From positions 1-64,000 of the forward strand of contig NZ_JAGHKO010000001.1 in the NCBI RefSeq assembly GCF_017742245.1: a stretch of 64,000 nucleotides of DNA, written 5' to 3'. Origin of the DNA: Niastella soli. GTDB lineage: Bacteria; Bacteroidota; Bacteroidia; Chitinophagales; Chitinophagaceae. Under the pieces are notes generated by a model that worked only from the letters and a program-made list of their open reading frames with translations, was not told the DNA's origin and searched no databases. A program made the position numbers and the translations under genes. Positions 25,486 to 33,500 of this stretch are shown here, piece by piece. Each line of letters opens with the position of its first letter. Position 1 is the stretch's first letter.

Positions 25486-26343
25486 CTAATCGAGGTTTTT
25501 GTTGCGAAAACTCAAAGGAGCCATGCCTGAAACTTTGGTGAACAACCTTGAAAAATAGGTATAATCATCATAACCTAATGTGGCGGCTATTTCTTTAAGC
25601 GACTGATCGGAATGGAATAACAGGCGCTTAGCTTCCAAAATAACGCGCTGTTGGATATGATGTGATACGGAGAGGCCGGTGACGTTCCTGACGCATTCAT
25701 TCAGATAAGGGGTAGAAAGATTTAGCTGCTGTGCATATTTAGCAGGCTGTTTGAGCTGCCTGAAATGAAGCGCCAGGGCCTCCCGGAAAGCTTTAGTAAC
25801 CACTTCAGCCCTGGATAATTTACCAGTTGGCGCCCATATTTCTAAATATGATGCAATCACCAATGCAACGAGCGCATTGATCTGGTCTTTGAGCAGGGAA
25901 TGATAGAGTTGATCTTTTCTTCGTTCTGTTAATCTGATACAAAGTGATGCAGCTTCGACAAGCAACGCATACGCCTCTGGGTTCAACGGCATGGGGGCTG
26001 CCGGCGCAATATCTTCCAACAATTTGAGATATCCCGGATGAAGGTTTTCGTTATTGGCCGCCCATGCGACGACAGTAACATTTTCAAACCCTATGATGCG
26101 ATGTACCTGGTCGGGATGCATATAGATGACCGAAGGGGAATGGATTTTGTATTGTTGAAAATCTATTTCCATTGTCACATTTCCTTTTTCGAGCAGAAAG
26201 AAGGAATGACGGTCGTGCCGCTCCGGTTGTTCCCATTCTCCCAATTCAGGCAACTGCTCAAAAGATATCCGTTCAATGGTGATACTTTCGCCAGACTCGC
26301 CGCCAAATTTATTTACAGGGATGGACCTGGCGTTTTTGCGCAT
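25486..26343 (-). CDS. AraC family transcriptional regulator upstream of the FAD monooxygenase
   Basis: The 285-residue protein starts with a cupin-like sensor (RHDRHSFFLLEKGNVTMEI, VIYMHPDQVHRI). It ends in the AraC DNA-binding region (QLNLSTPYLNECVRNVTGLS, LKEIAATLGYDDYTYFSRLF, KVSGMAPLSFRNK). It is transcribed toward the FAD monooxygenase, so co-transcription or regulation of it is likely. The sensor sequence differs from the other AraC genes in the window. Confidence 0.9.
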   Translation of the reverse strand: MRKNARSIPVNKFGGESGESITIERISFEQLPELGEWEQPERHDRHSFFLLEKGNVTMEIDFQQYKIHSPSVIYMHPDQVHRIIGFENVTVVAWAANNENLHPGYLKLLEDIAPAAPMPLNPEAYALLVEAASLCIRLTERRKDQLYHSLLKDQINALVALVIASYLEIWAPTGKLSRAEVVTKAFREALALHFRQLKQPAKYAQQLNLSTPYLNECVRNVTGLSVSHHIQQRVILEAKRLLFHSDQSLKEIAATLGYDDYTYFSRLFTKVSGMAPLSFRNKNLD

Positions 26344-26448
26344 TGCTCTATCTTTTTACAGGCAAAGGTAGGATTTCAGTTTATCGTACCCATGAACTGA
26401 CATTTTCCAGTTCGAATATGGTGTTTTCGGATATTGAGAAAATAGCCA

Positions 26449-26588
26449 ATGAAAGAATTGTCAAACTCAGGAAACTGTTACCTATTTGTTGAATCAACCA
26501 CAGTTCAATGAAAATGAACTTGATTATTCCATACTTGAAAAACATATAAGTATACTTGAGAATATCGCTCTGATCGCAATAGCGCCAT
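26449..26588 (+). pseudogene. Fragment of the PAS-LuxR regulator gene
   Basis: The 5' part of the gene at 18499 and about 40 bases of its upstream region (from 26409) recur here with many substitutions. Two bases are missing early in the frame, giving a premature stop, and homology ends at GCGCCAT (26588). About 46 codons of the original 258 remain. The rest of the gene, including the helix-turn-helix, is absent. Confidence 0.75.
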
Positions 26589-26613
26589 ATCAATCATGCC
26601 ATATAATTTTGCA

Positions 26614-27048
26614 TTATTCCATTGAAAGCAAGGTAACATGTGCAGCTACGGCGCTCCATCTTCCATTTCTTTTTGCATATAGATCCGAGTAGCAGTTTTT
26701 GCCGGTTGATTCTTTATTATTCATTCTTAAAATGAAAGTAGTTTTACAGGTTATCAGCCCCATATCCCCAAATAGGCGTACGCCTACACTGTCAATATGT
26801 ACCGATACGGTTTCCACTTCCGGAGAATGCAGGCTATGCAACACCTCTGTTTTCGTCATGTTGATCCCGCGGGGATTTACCAGTATAAAATCGTCGGCCA
26901 GTATTTTACTTAAGGTTAAAGAATCTCTTGCAGGATAGGACTTTAACCAGGCTTCATTCAGACTTTTAATAGCTTCAATATCCTTCGATTGTGAAAAGGC
27001 GGTATTTAAAATAAAAACAAACAGCATTCCTGTCAGCAATCGTTTCAT
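26614..27048 (-). CDS. Exported DUF4440/SnoaL-like (NTF2 fold) protein
   Basis: The 144-residue protein has a signal peptide (MKRLLTGMLFVFILNTAFSQ). A DUF4440 core follows, with IKSLNEAWLKSYPARDSLTL, ADDFILVNPRG and the C-terminal YSDLYAKRNGRWSAVAAH, the usual NTF2-fold pattern. The family includes enzymes and non-enzymatic binding proteins. No catalytic residues are recognisable, so the role is open. Confidence 0.8.
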   Translation of the reverse strand: MKRLLTGMLFVFILNTAFSQSKDIEAIKSLNEAWLKSYPARDSLTLSKILADDFILVNPRGINMTKTEVLHSLHSPEVETVSVHIDSVGVRLFGDMGLITCKTTFILRMNNKESTGKNCYSDLYAKRNGRWSAVAAHVTLLSME

Positions 27049-27111
27049 TTTTAAGGATTAAGTTTTATAAAATGTGATGGGAATTTCTTTGACAACTAAG
27101 TTAACAGAAAA

Positions 27112-27139
27112 TCGTAAATAACTCCCCACACACGGTGCA
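27112..27139 (+). other. Possible degenerate tRNA-Glu 3' remnant
   Basis: The sequence around CTCCCCACACACGGTGCA resembles the tRNA-Glu 3' end. It also shares the upstream TCGTA-ATA context with the 20375-20400 fragment, needing two small gaps. It is followed directly by an orphan terminator. Similarity is loose and may be chance. Confidence 0.3.
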
Positions 27140-27146
27140 AATGGCA

Positions 27147-27180
27147 AATCCCAAACTGAAAAGTTTGGGATTGCTTTTTA
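27147..27180 (+). terminator. Orphan plus-strand terminator
   Basis: The perfect 11-bp stem AATCCCAAACT/AGTTTGGGATT closes a GAAA loop, followed by GCTTTTTA. No complete plus-strand gene precedes it, only the possible tRNA remnant. It lies between the divergent ends of the DUF4440 and SDR genes and would also slow minus-strand read-through from SDR downstream. Confidence 0.7.
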
Positions 27181-27219
27181 GGGATTGATTGCAAAACGTA
27201 CCTATGTGTTCCGGGTATG

Positions 27220-28017
27220 TTAAATACTCCGAACAGTGCCTGCATCAACTCGCAGCAGAGCGCCACTTACGTAATCTGCATAAGGACTGGCCAGATAAAC
27301 TACCGCGGCAGCTACTTCTTCCTGCCTTCCAAACCGGCGGGCATCATTGGGTACCAATTCCTTTACTGCATTGCGCTCCATTTCTTCCAGCTCAGTACCC
27401 CACCCTTTCTGCGGTGCTGCGTGACGAAGCCACTGCTCAACGCCCGCATTCATAATGGCGCCGGGAGCTACCACATTTGACGTAATACCGGTACCGCTTA
27501 GTTGCCTCGCCAGGGATACACTTAAGTTATGACGTGCGGCAAGACTTGCATTGTAATGCGGCAGATCAGCTATTGGTTGTATCCCTAAACCGCCGCCCAT
27601 ATTGATAACCCTGCCCCATCCCTGTTTTTTCATAGTAGGCACTATCCGCTGGATCATGCGCACGTAAGATATAACATTCACATTATACACGTTCAGCCAG
27701 TCCTCGCAGGAAGTATTTCCCCATGAAGTATGTGCATAAAAGCCAGCATTGTTTACCAGTACATCTATTGGCCCACCAGCCAATGCAAGCCTGGCCACAT
27801 GGTCAGCGCCCTCATCGGTTGCAAGGTCACCCAGGGCAGCTTCAGCTGTACCGCCTGCTTCTATGATCCGCTGCACTACGGCATTGGTGCGATCTTCGTT
27901 ACGTCCATGCACAATCACGTGTACGCCCTCATTTGCCAGCATAACGGCAATAGCCTCTCCCAGACCGGCGCTGGACCCTGTTACCAGCGCACGTCTGCCT
28001 TTTAATTTGTAATCCAT
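27220..28017 (-). CDS. Short-chain dehydrogenase/reductase-fold protein lacking the usual catalytic Lys
   Basis: The 265-residue protein has a classical SDR fold: TGSSAGLG (13-20), NNAG (89-92) and Tyr155. The active-site pattern is unusual. The catalytic Lys of Y-x-x-x-K is Leu159 (codon CTT, 27541-27543). The Ser normally in the preceding strand is replaced by Gly (NMGGGLG, 141-143). It therefore probably binds NAD(P) but may not catalyse the standard reaction, or may use a different mechanism. The start and frame are clear. It shares orientation with the AraC gene 33 bases upstream, so they are likely co-transcribed. Confidence 0.85.
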   Translation of the reverse strand: MDYKLKGRRALVTGSSAGLGEAIAVMLANEGVHVIVHGRNEDRTNAVVQRIIEAGGTAEAALGDLATDEGADHVARLALAGGPIDVLVNNAGFYAHTSWGNTSCEDWLNVYNVNVISYVRMIQRIVPTMKKQGWGRVINMGGGLGIQPIADLPHYNASLAARHNLSVSLARQLSGTGITSNVVAPGAIMNAGVEQWLRHAAPQKGWGTELEEMERNAVKELVPNDARRFGRQEEVAAAVVYLASPYADYVSGALLRVDAGTVRSI

Positions 28018-28050
28018 ATTATAGTTTATTTAATCCTGACTATTCATCAA

Positions 28051-28860
28051 TCACCCCTGGGAAGGGGGTTTCCCAAAAGCTTTTTTATACGCGAAAGAAA
28101 AATGGGACAGGTCTTCAAAACCCAGGTCCAGGTAAATATCTGACGCCGCTTTACCTTTTCGGGCAATCAGGTAATTAGCCTCTTCCAGCCTTTTCTTTGT
28201 AAGCCAGCGGCCGGCAGTGGTATTGAATTCCTTTTTGAAATCTCTTTTGAAAGTAGATAAACTGCGGCCTGTGAGAAAGGCCATTTTATCCAGCCCTACA
28301 TTATACCGGTAATGCCTGTTCATAAATGCAACCAGATCTATTTTCCCAGGGGCATCGAAATCAAACAAAGCATTTCCGATCATGGGTGTCGTTTGTAGCA
28401 AGAGCAGCACCAGTTCTTTTGCTTTCAATACTACAATAGCATCCTCGTAAGCTCCCTTCGCATTTGCATATGGAACAAGGCTATTTACATAGTTTTCCAA
28501 ATAGGAATTGGGCTTTAGGAGTTCAACATCTTTTCCCAGGTAAGGCTTTTTATGATGCTTACCATACAATCCGGCCATTTCTCTGAGTGTTCCCTGATCA
28601 ATATGTACAGCAATAGATTTAAAGCCATGCTGACCAGGGCGCTTTACATATTTGGTCAACTGATTTTTTCTGAAAAAACGAAAATCTCCCGCCTTAAAAA
28701 CATAAGTTTCATTGCCTGACCACACTTCCTGCATGCCCGATACAAGATAACTGAAAAGGTGATCTGTCACGAATGACTCACCTTCCGTTAAATTACCACC
28801 ATAATTATTGAAGAGAATAATTGGCTTTTGCAGGTTCTTTATATCATTAATGTCAACCAT
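28051..28860 (-). CDS. AraC family transcriptional regulator next to the SDR-like gene
   Basis: About 269 residues from MVDINDIKNL. The N-terminal AraC-type sensor includes SYLVSGMQEVWSGNETYVF and FRFFRKNQLTKYV. The C-terminal part has MAFLTGRSLSTFKRDFKKEF and AASDIYLDLGFEDLSHFSFAY, with the AraC ending AYKKAFGKPPSQ. The ATG at 28860 is preferred to 28881. The SDR-like gene follows 33 bases downstream. The regulator/dehydrogenase arrangement repeats that seen elsewhere in the accessory region. Confidence 0.9.
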   Translation of the reverse strand: MVDINDIKNLQKPIILFNNYGGNLTEGESFVTDHLFSYLVSGMQEVWSGNETYVFKAGDFRFFRKNQLTKYVKRPGQHGFKSIAVHIDQGTLREMAGLYGKHHKKPYLGKDVELLKPNSYLENYVNSLVPYANAKGAYEDAIVVLKAKELVLLLLQTTPMIGNALFDFDAPGKIDLVAFMNRHYRYNVGLDKMAFLTGRSLSTFKRDFKKEFNTTAGRWLTKKRLEEANYLIARKGKAASDIYLDLGFEDLSHFSFAYKKAFGKPPSQG

Positions 28861-29115
28861 CGCATTATGTTTACAATACAAAGCTCGCTAAATCCACGAC
28901 TTCAGCATTTGTTTAACGGGTCAATCTGGTTTGTTTAAAAGGTCATGATCCTGCATTTAAAATCATCCCTGTCCACTGCCTCTCAAATAAGCAGGAATAG
29001 CGGTGCTATCAAGGTATCAAATAAGGCACCATCAAGACAACCTGGAGATGCGATTGCCGTCACATTTTTTTGCTCGTCTTTACAATGATGGGTAAATTGT
29101 AGTAAATCACATCAC

Positions 29116-30414
29116 ATGCATCAATATACTAAACCATTATTCTTTGCCTGCCGATCATGGTCAGTTCGCCGCATTTATATTGCCTTGCCTTTTTTACTGT
29201 TGCTGGTGCTCTCTGGTTTATTAATAAACAATACGGCAACCGCACAGGAAAAGGGCGTTCATTTCGAACACGGCCTTTCGTGGGCCCAGGTACAGGCTAA
29301 AGCCAAAGCCGAGAACAAATACATCTTCGTGGATTGCTTTACCACCTGGTGTGGCCCCTGCCGGTATATGCGTACGGAGATCTTTCCCCAGGAAGAAATG
29401 GGCGCCTACTTCAATGACAAATTTGTAAACATTGAAGTACAATTGGATACTACGGCCAAAGACAATGATCAGGTGAAAAGCTGGTATGCTGATGCCCATG
29501 CTATCATGACACAGTATTCGATCCGCGCCTTCCCTACTTATCTCATCTTCTCCCCGGACGGGCATGCGCTGCATCGGATCGTAGGCGCCGGCAGCGTTCA
29601 ATCATTCATTGGGGATGTGCGGGAATCTTTTGATACCACCAAACAGTATTATACAAAATTGAAACAGTTTGAGAATGGCAGACGCGACAGTGCCTTTCTA
29701 CGCCAGTTCGCCATGCAGGTCCATGATGCATATGATATTGCTTTAGGATCGAAAGTTGTAAAAGCCTATCTGGCTGGCCAGCCTACGCTCCTAACTCCGG
29801 CAGCGCTTGATCTCATCTATCTGTACACCTCGCGCACAACTGATGAATACTTTGGCTTTCTGACAAAACATATTGCTGAAATAAACGGGGTATTAGGCGC
29901 CGGAAAGGCAGAGGATAAAATACGGAACATTTTTATGGTCGAAGGCAGGATCCTTCGCTACAATGAAAAACGCGTTTCCGATTGGCAGAACTATCCCAAA
30001 AAGATCGCGGCCGTTTTACCTTCCCATGCCAACGAAATAATGATGCGCATTGATATCGACTATTACCTGGCTAAAAAAGACTGGCCGAATTTTGAAAAGA
30101 CCATCACGGCCTATATGAAGCAGTACAGCAAGCAAATGAATGACAACGAGATGAACAGTATTGCCTGGAGTGTTTTTCAGAATTGTTCAGACGCCTCCTG
30201 TGTGTCACAGATCCTCGACTTAAGTAGCCAGCTAAAGCACACAACGGTACCGGCCTATCTGGATACCTATGCTAACCTTTTGTATAAGCTGGGCAAAAAA
30301 GACGAAGCCATTGCTATGGAACAAAAGGCGGTTGACGCCAGCTCCGATGATGAACGGGCAGGGAACCAATCAACGCTCGACAAAATGAAGAAAGGGGAAA
30401 AGACCTGGGATTAG
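29116..30414 (+). CDS. Thioredoxin-fold protein with C-terminal repeats, membrane or exported
   Basis: The 432-residue protein has an N-terminal membrane or signal segment (about 21-45). It has a thioredoxin domain with the CXXC site WCGPC (Cys79, Cys82) and the cis-Pro region RAFPTYLIF. The second half is helical with a TPR-like end (DTYANLLYKLGKKDEAIAMEQ). It would catalyse disulphide exchange on the outside of the cytoplasmic membrane. The combination of a thioredoxin domain and a long helical tail is common in Bacteroidota; the partner is not known. It is followed by a strong bidirectional terminator. Confidence 0.88.
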   Translation: MHQYTKPLFFACRSWSVRRIYIALPFLLLLVLSGLLINNTATAQEKGVHFEHGLSWAQVQAKAKAENKYIFVDCFTTWCGPCRYMRTEIFPQEEMGAYFNDKFVNIEVQLDTTAKDNDQVKSWYADAHAIMTQYSIRAFPTYLIFSPDGHALHRIVGAGSVQSFIGDVRESFDTTKQYYTKLKQFENGRRDSAFLRQFAMQVHDAYDIALGSKVVKAYLAGQPTLLTPAALDLIYLYTSRTTDEYFGFLTKHIAEINGVLGAGKAEDKIRNIFMVEGRILRYNEKRVSDWQNYPKKIAAVLPSHANEIMMRIDIDYYLAKKDWPNFEKTITAYMKQYSKQMNDNEMNSIAWSVFQNCSDASCVSQILDLSSQLKHTTVPAYLDTYANLLYKLGKKDEAIAMEQKAVDASSDDERAGNQSTLDKMKKGEKTWD

Positions 30415-30498
30415 CAGCCAGTATGACCCTACCTCAAAAGCAAGATCAACCATATTGACCAGGTGTTTGAACCAACTTTCACACCCGGTAAAGAAAAA

Positions 30499-30525
30499 GG
30501 CCCCGAATTTTTTTCGGGGCCTTTT
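30499..30525. terminator. Bidirectional terminator between the thioredoxin-like and TIG-repeat genes
   Basis: The perfect stem GGCCCCGAA/TTCGGGGCC closes a short T loop. It has T-rich sequence downstream and A-rich sequence upstream, so it serves both the plus gene ending at 30414 and the minus gene ending at 30554. Confidence 0.9.
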
Positions 30526-30553
30526 CTGTTATGATTACCATGTATGTCAGAGC

Positions 30554-33500
30554 CTATTGCACAGCGATCACCCGGCTTAATGTGTTGCTTCCCTCTCTCC
30601 AGATAATGGTATATATCCCTTCCGGAATTCCATTTACACTGGTGACTGTTTGGGTAGCATTTTGGGCCGGTACCACTACTTTCACCACCCGGCCGGTTAT
30701 ATCAATAAAGCGTAATGTTGCTGCTTTTGAGGAAGCCGGATGTTTGATGATCAGCACATCATGCGCGGGATTCGGTTGCACGGTCAGGTAACTGGAATTT
30801 ATATTACCAGGATCGACAATGGCGGTTAACGGATCGTAAATAAATCCATCACGTGTTCCTTTTCCAATCGGGGTTGTTACCGCTACAGTCCCTGAAGCGC
30901 CCAGCCCTACAATGGCGGTAATGGTAGAATCGGATGTAACGTTGAATGAACGGGCAGGCACTCCACCAAAGCTTACAGCCGTTGCGCCTGTGAAATACAT
31001 TCCCTTTATGATCACGGTTGATGCTGTTCCTGCAGTGGTTGGCGTGAACGAGGTAATAGTTGGCGGACCTACATAAACAAAGCCGCTCAGTTGTATTGTA
31101 CCCAATGGCGTTGTTACGCTTACATTACCCGATCTGCCGGCACCCACCACAGCTGTTATAGTGTTATCATCTACCACCGTGAAGGAAGTAACAGGGACCT
31201 CACCGATGGTCACCACAGTTGCGTTGCCCAAATGCTCACCCCTGATGGTTACTACCGTTCCCGTGGAACCGCGCACAGGAGAGAAAGAATTCAGCAGATA
31301 TGCGCTCAGTTTGTTCCGGAAAAACGAGATACTTCCAGCATTGTCATTGGAAACAATAATATCGGGCCGCTGATCTGAATCCTGATCGGAAACACAAATT
31401 GAATTGACCGGAGCGGTAGTATTTATTTCAATACTTTGACCAAAGGAAAAATTACCGGGTGTACTTGTATTGGGGATGATGGCTATTTTAAACAGCCCAC
31501 TGAATGAGGTAAGGATATCAGGTTTACCATCTCCATTCAGATCTCCTAATGCCATTGATTTAGGAGAACCATTGGTAACGAAGTCTATTTTACTGCCCAT
31601 ACTGATCTTACCGGGCAAACTGAGGTTTCTTACAATCGATATGGTGTTGCTACCGCCGGGAGCAACGATATCCATCTTACCATCACCATCGATATCGCCC
31701 AGCACCAAATCCCTTGGATCGGGACCGGTTTGAAATACCTGCGCTGCTTCAAAAGCGATACTTCCAGGGGTGCTTATATTTCTAAGTGTAACCCCACGGA
31801 GAGAATTAAAATTTGGTTGTGCTACCATTATCAGATCAGGCCTTCCGTCGAGGTCCATATCCGCCACTTTGATCCCCTGAACAAAATCAGGAACAGACAC
31901 GGCCACCTTCACAAAAGACAAATTACCGATGGTACTGGTGTTTCGATATACAAAAGCTGTGCGTCCGCCATATGCAGCTGCAATAATAATATCCGGCTTT
32001 CCGTCTGCATCCACATCAGTACAGGCCACAAAATTCTGATCAACACCGGTGAGCGCTAACAATATTTCGGGATCAAATGAAATACTATTACCGATACTGG
32101 CATTTCTATAAACCGTTAGATTCTCCCCATCTATTCCATTGGCAACCATTAGATCGAGTTTGCCATCCCCATCCAGGTCGCCGGTAACGGAATTAAATGG
32201 CATATGATCATCAGTAATAAGGTCCTTTGGCAAAAACGACAGACTTCCGGTAATGGAATTGTTTTTAAAAATGGCAAGATGACCTGAGTTTTTAATACTA
32301 CCGGCATGACATACGGCTACATCAGGTTTGCCATCCAGATCAAAATCAGCAGCATTTATATGTTGAGGCGACGTACCCCAGGCAATATCTGTTTTTGCTT
32401 CAAATGAGCTGGCATTCAGCGGGGCTGTCGCAGTAAACAGGGCGCTGAATTTCTTTTGTGAATAACCTGTAAGCTTATTATTGGTCACTGAAATATAACT
32501 ATACGGTGCACCCGCAGAAACTTTAACCGTAAGCGATTTTTCAGAAGCTGTTACCACTTCCCCTTTCAGCCCACCAAAGTAAACGATGTTGGCAGCCGCA
32601 ATCGGATTGAAGTTGGAACCCGTTAAAGTTATTGTTGATCCCGACAAAGCCGCTTCAGGTGAAAAACGGGTGATGACAGGCGCTGTGGTAAAAGAAAACC
32701 CATTGTAAATACCGGTACCCAATGGTGACGTAACTGCCACATTTCCCAATGCGCCGCCTGCCAGGGTAGCCGTAATGGAGGAAGGAGAATTCACCGTATA
32801 AGAAGCAGCACGCACACCGCCAAAAGTTACGGCTGTTGCTTGCGAAAAGCCGGAACCATTGATGGAAACAGTTGTACCTGGGCCACCCGCACCGGGTGTT
32901 ACAGAGGCAATATTGGTAACTGGCGATTGATAAGTAAAGGCATCGCTACAGATCAGGCTTCCATCCCCAAAATAAATTGTAACCAGCCCCGCACCATCTG
33001 ATGGAACGGTAACCGTCATGCTTGTGGAAGAGCTTACCGTTCGGGGCGCATGGGCATCGCCAAAATAAACACCCGACACGCCAACAAATCCTTCCCCGGT
33101 AATGGTTACTACGGTACCCGGGCCGCCGGTAGCAGGAGAAATAGATTTAATTACCGTCTCACCAAAAATGAAATCAGATTTTATAGCTGTTCCACCAGGT
33201 GTGGTAACCGCCACGTCACCGGAAGCCCCTTTACCTACAATAGCGGTGATATAAGTATCAGAAAGAACGGTAAAAGATGCTGCCGGCACACCGCCAAACG
33301 TGACAGCGCTTGTCCCGGCAAACTTATCACCCCTAATAATAACAGCAGTGCCTTCAATACCACGCGAAGGAGCTATTCCGTAAATAACAGGCGGCGGTGG
33401 AATATAGGTGAAGCCAGACATATAAGCATACCCACCCATAACCCCTACATAAACATCCCCCGAACTGCCAGCACCAACTGTAGCGGTCAGCAAGGTATCG

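Noticed and set aside
14930-27180. Prophage or integrative element with integrase
   Set aside because: No integrase, capsid, relaxase or transposase is present, only tRNA-end fragments and duplications.
29069-29100. Promoter for the thioredoxin-like gene (TTTG, 20 bases, TAAATTGT)
   Set aside because: The spacing is right but the -7 box departs from the consensus in its key TTTG, so it is too weak to list.
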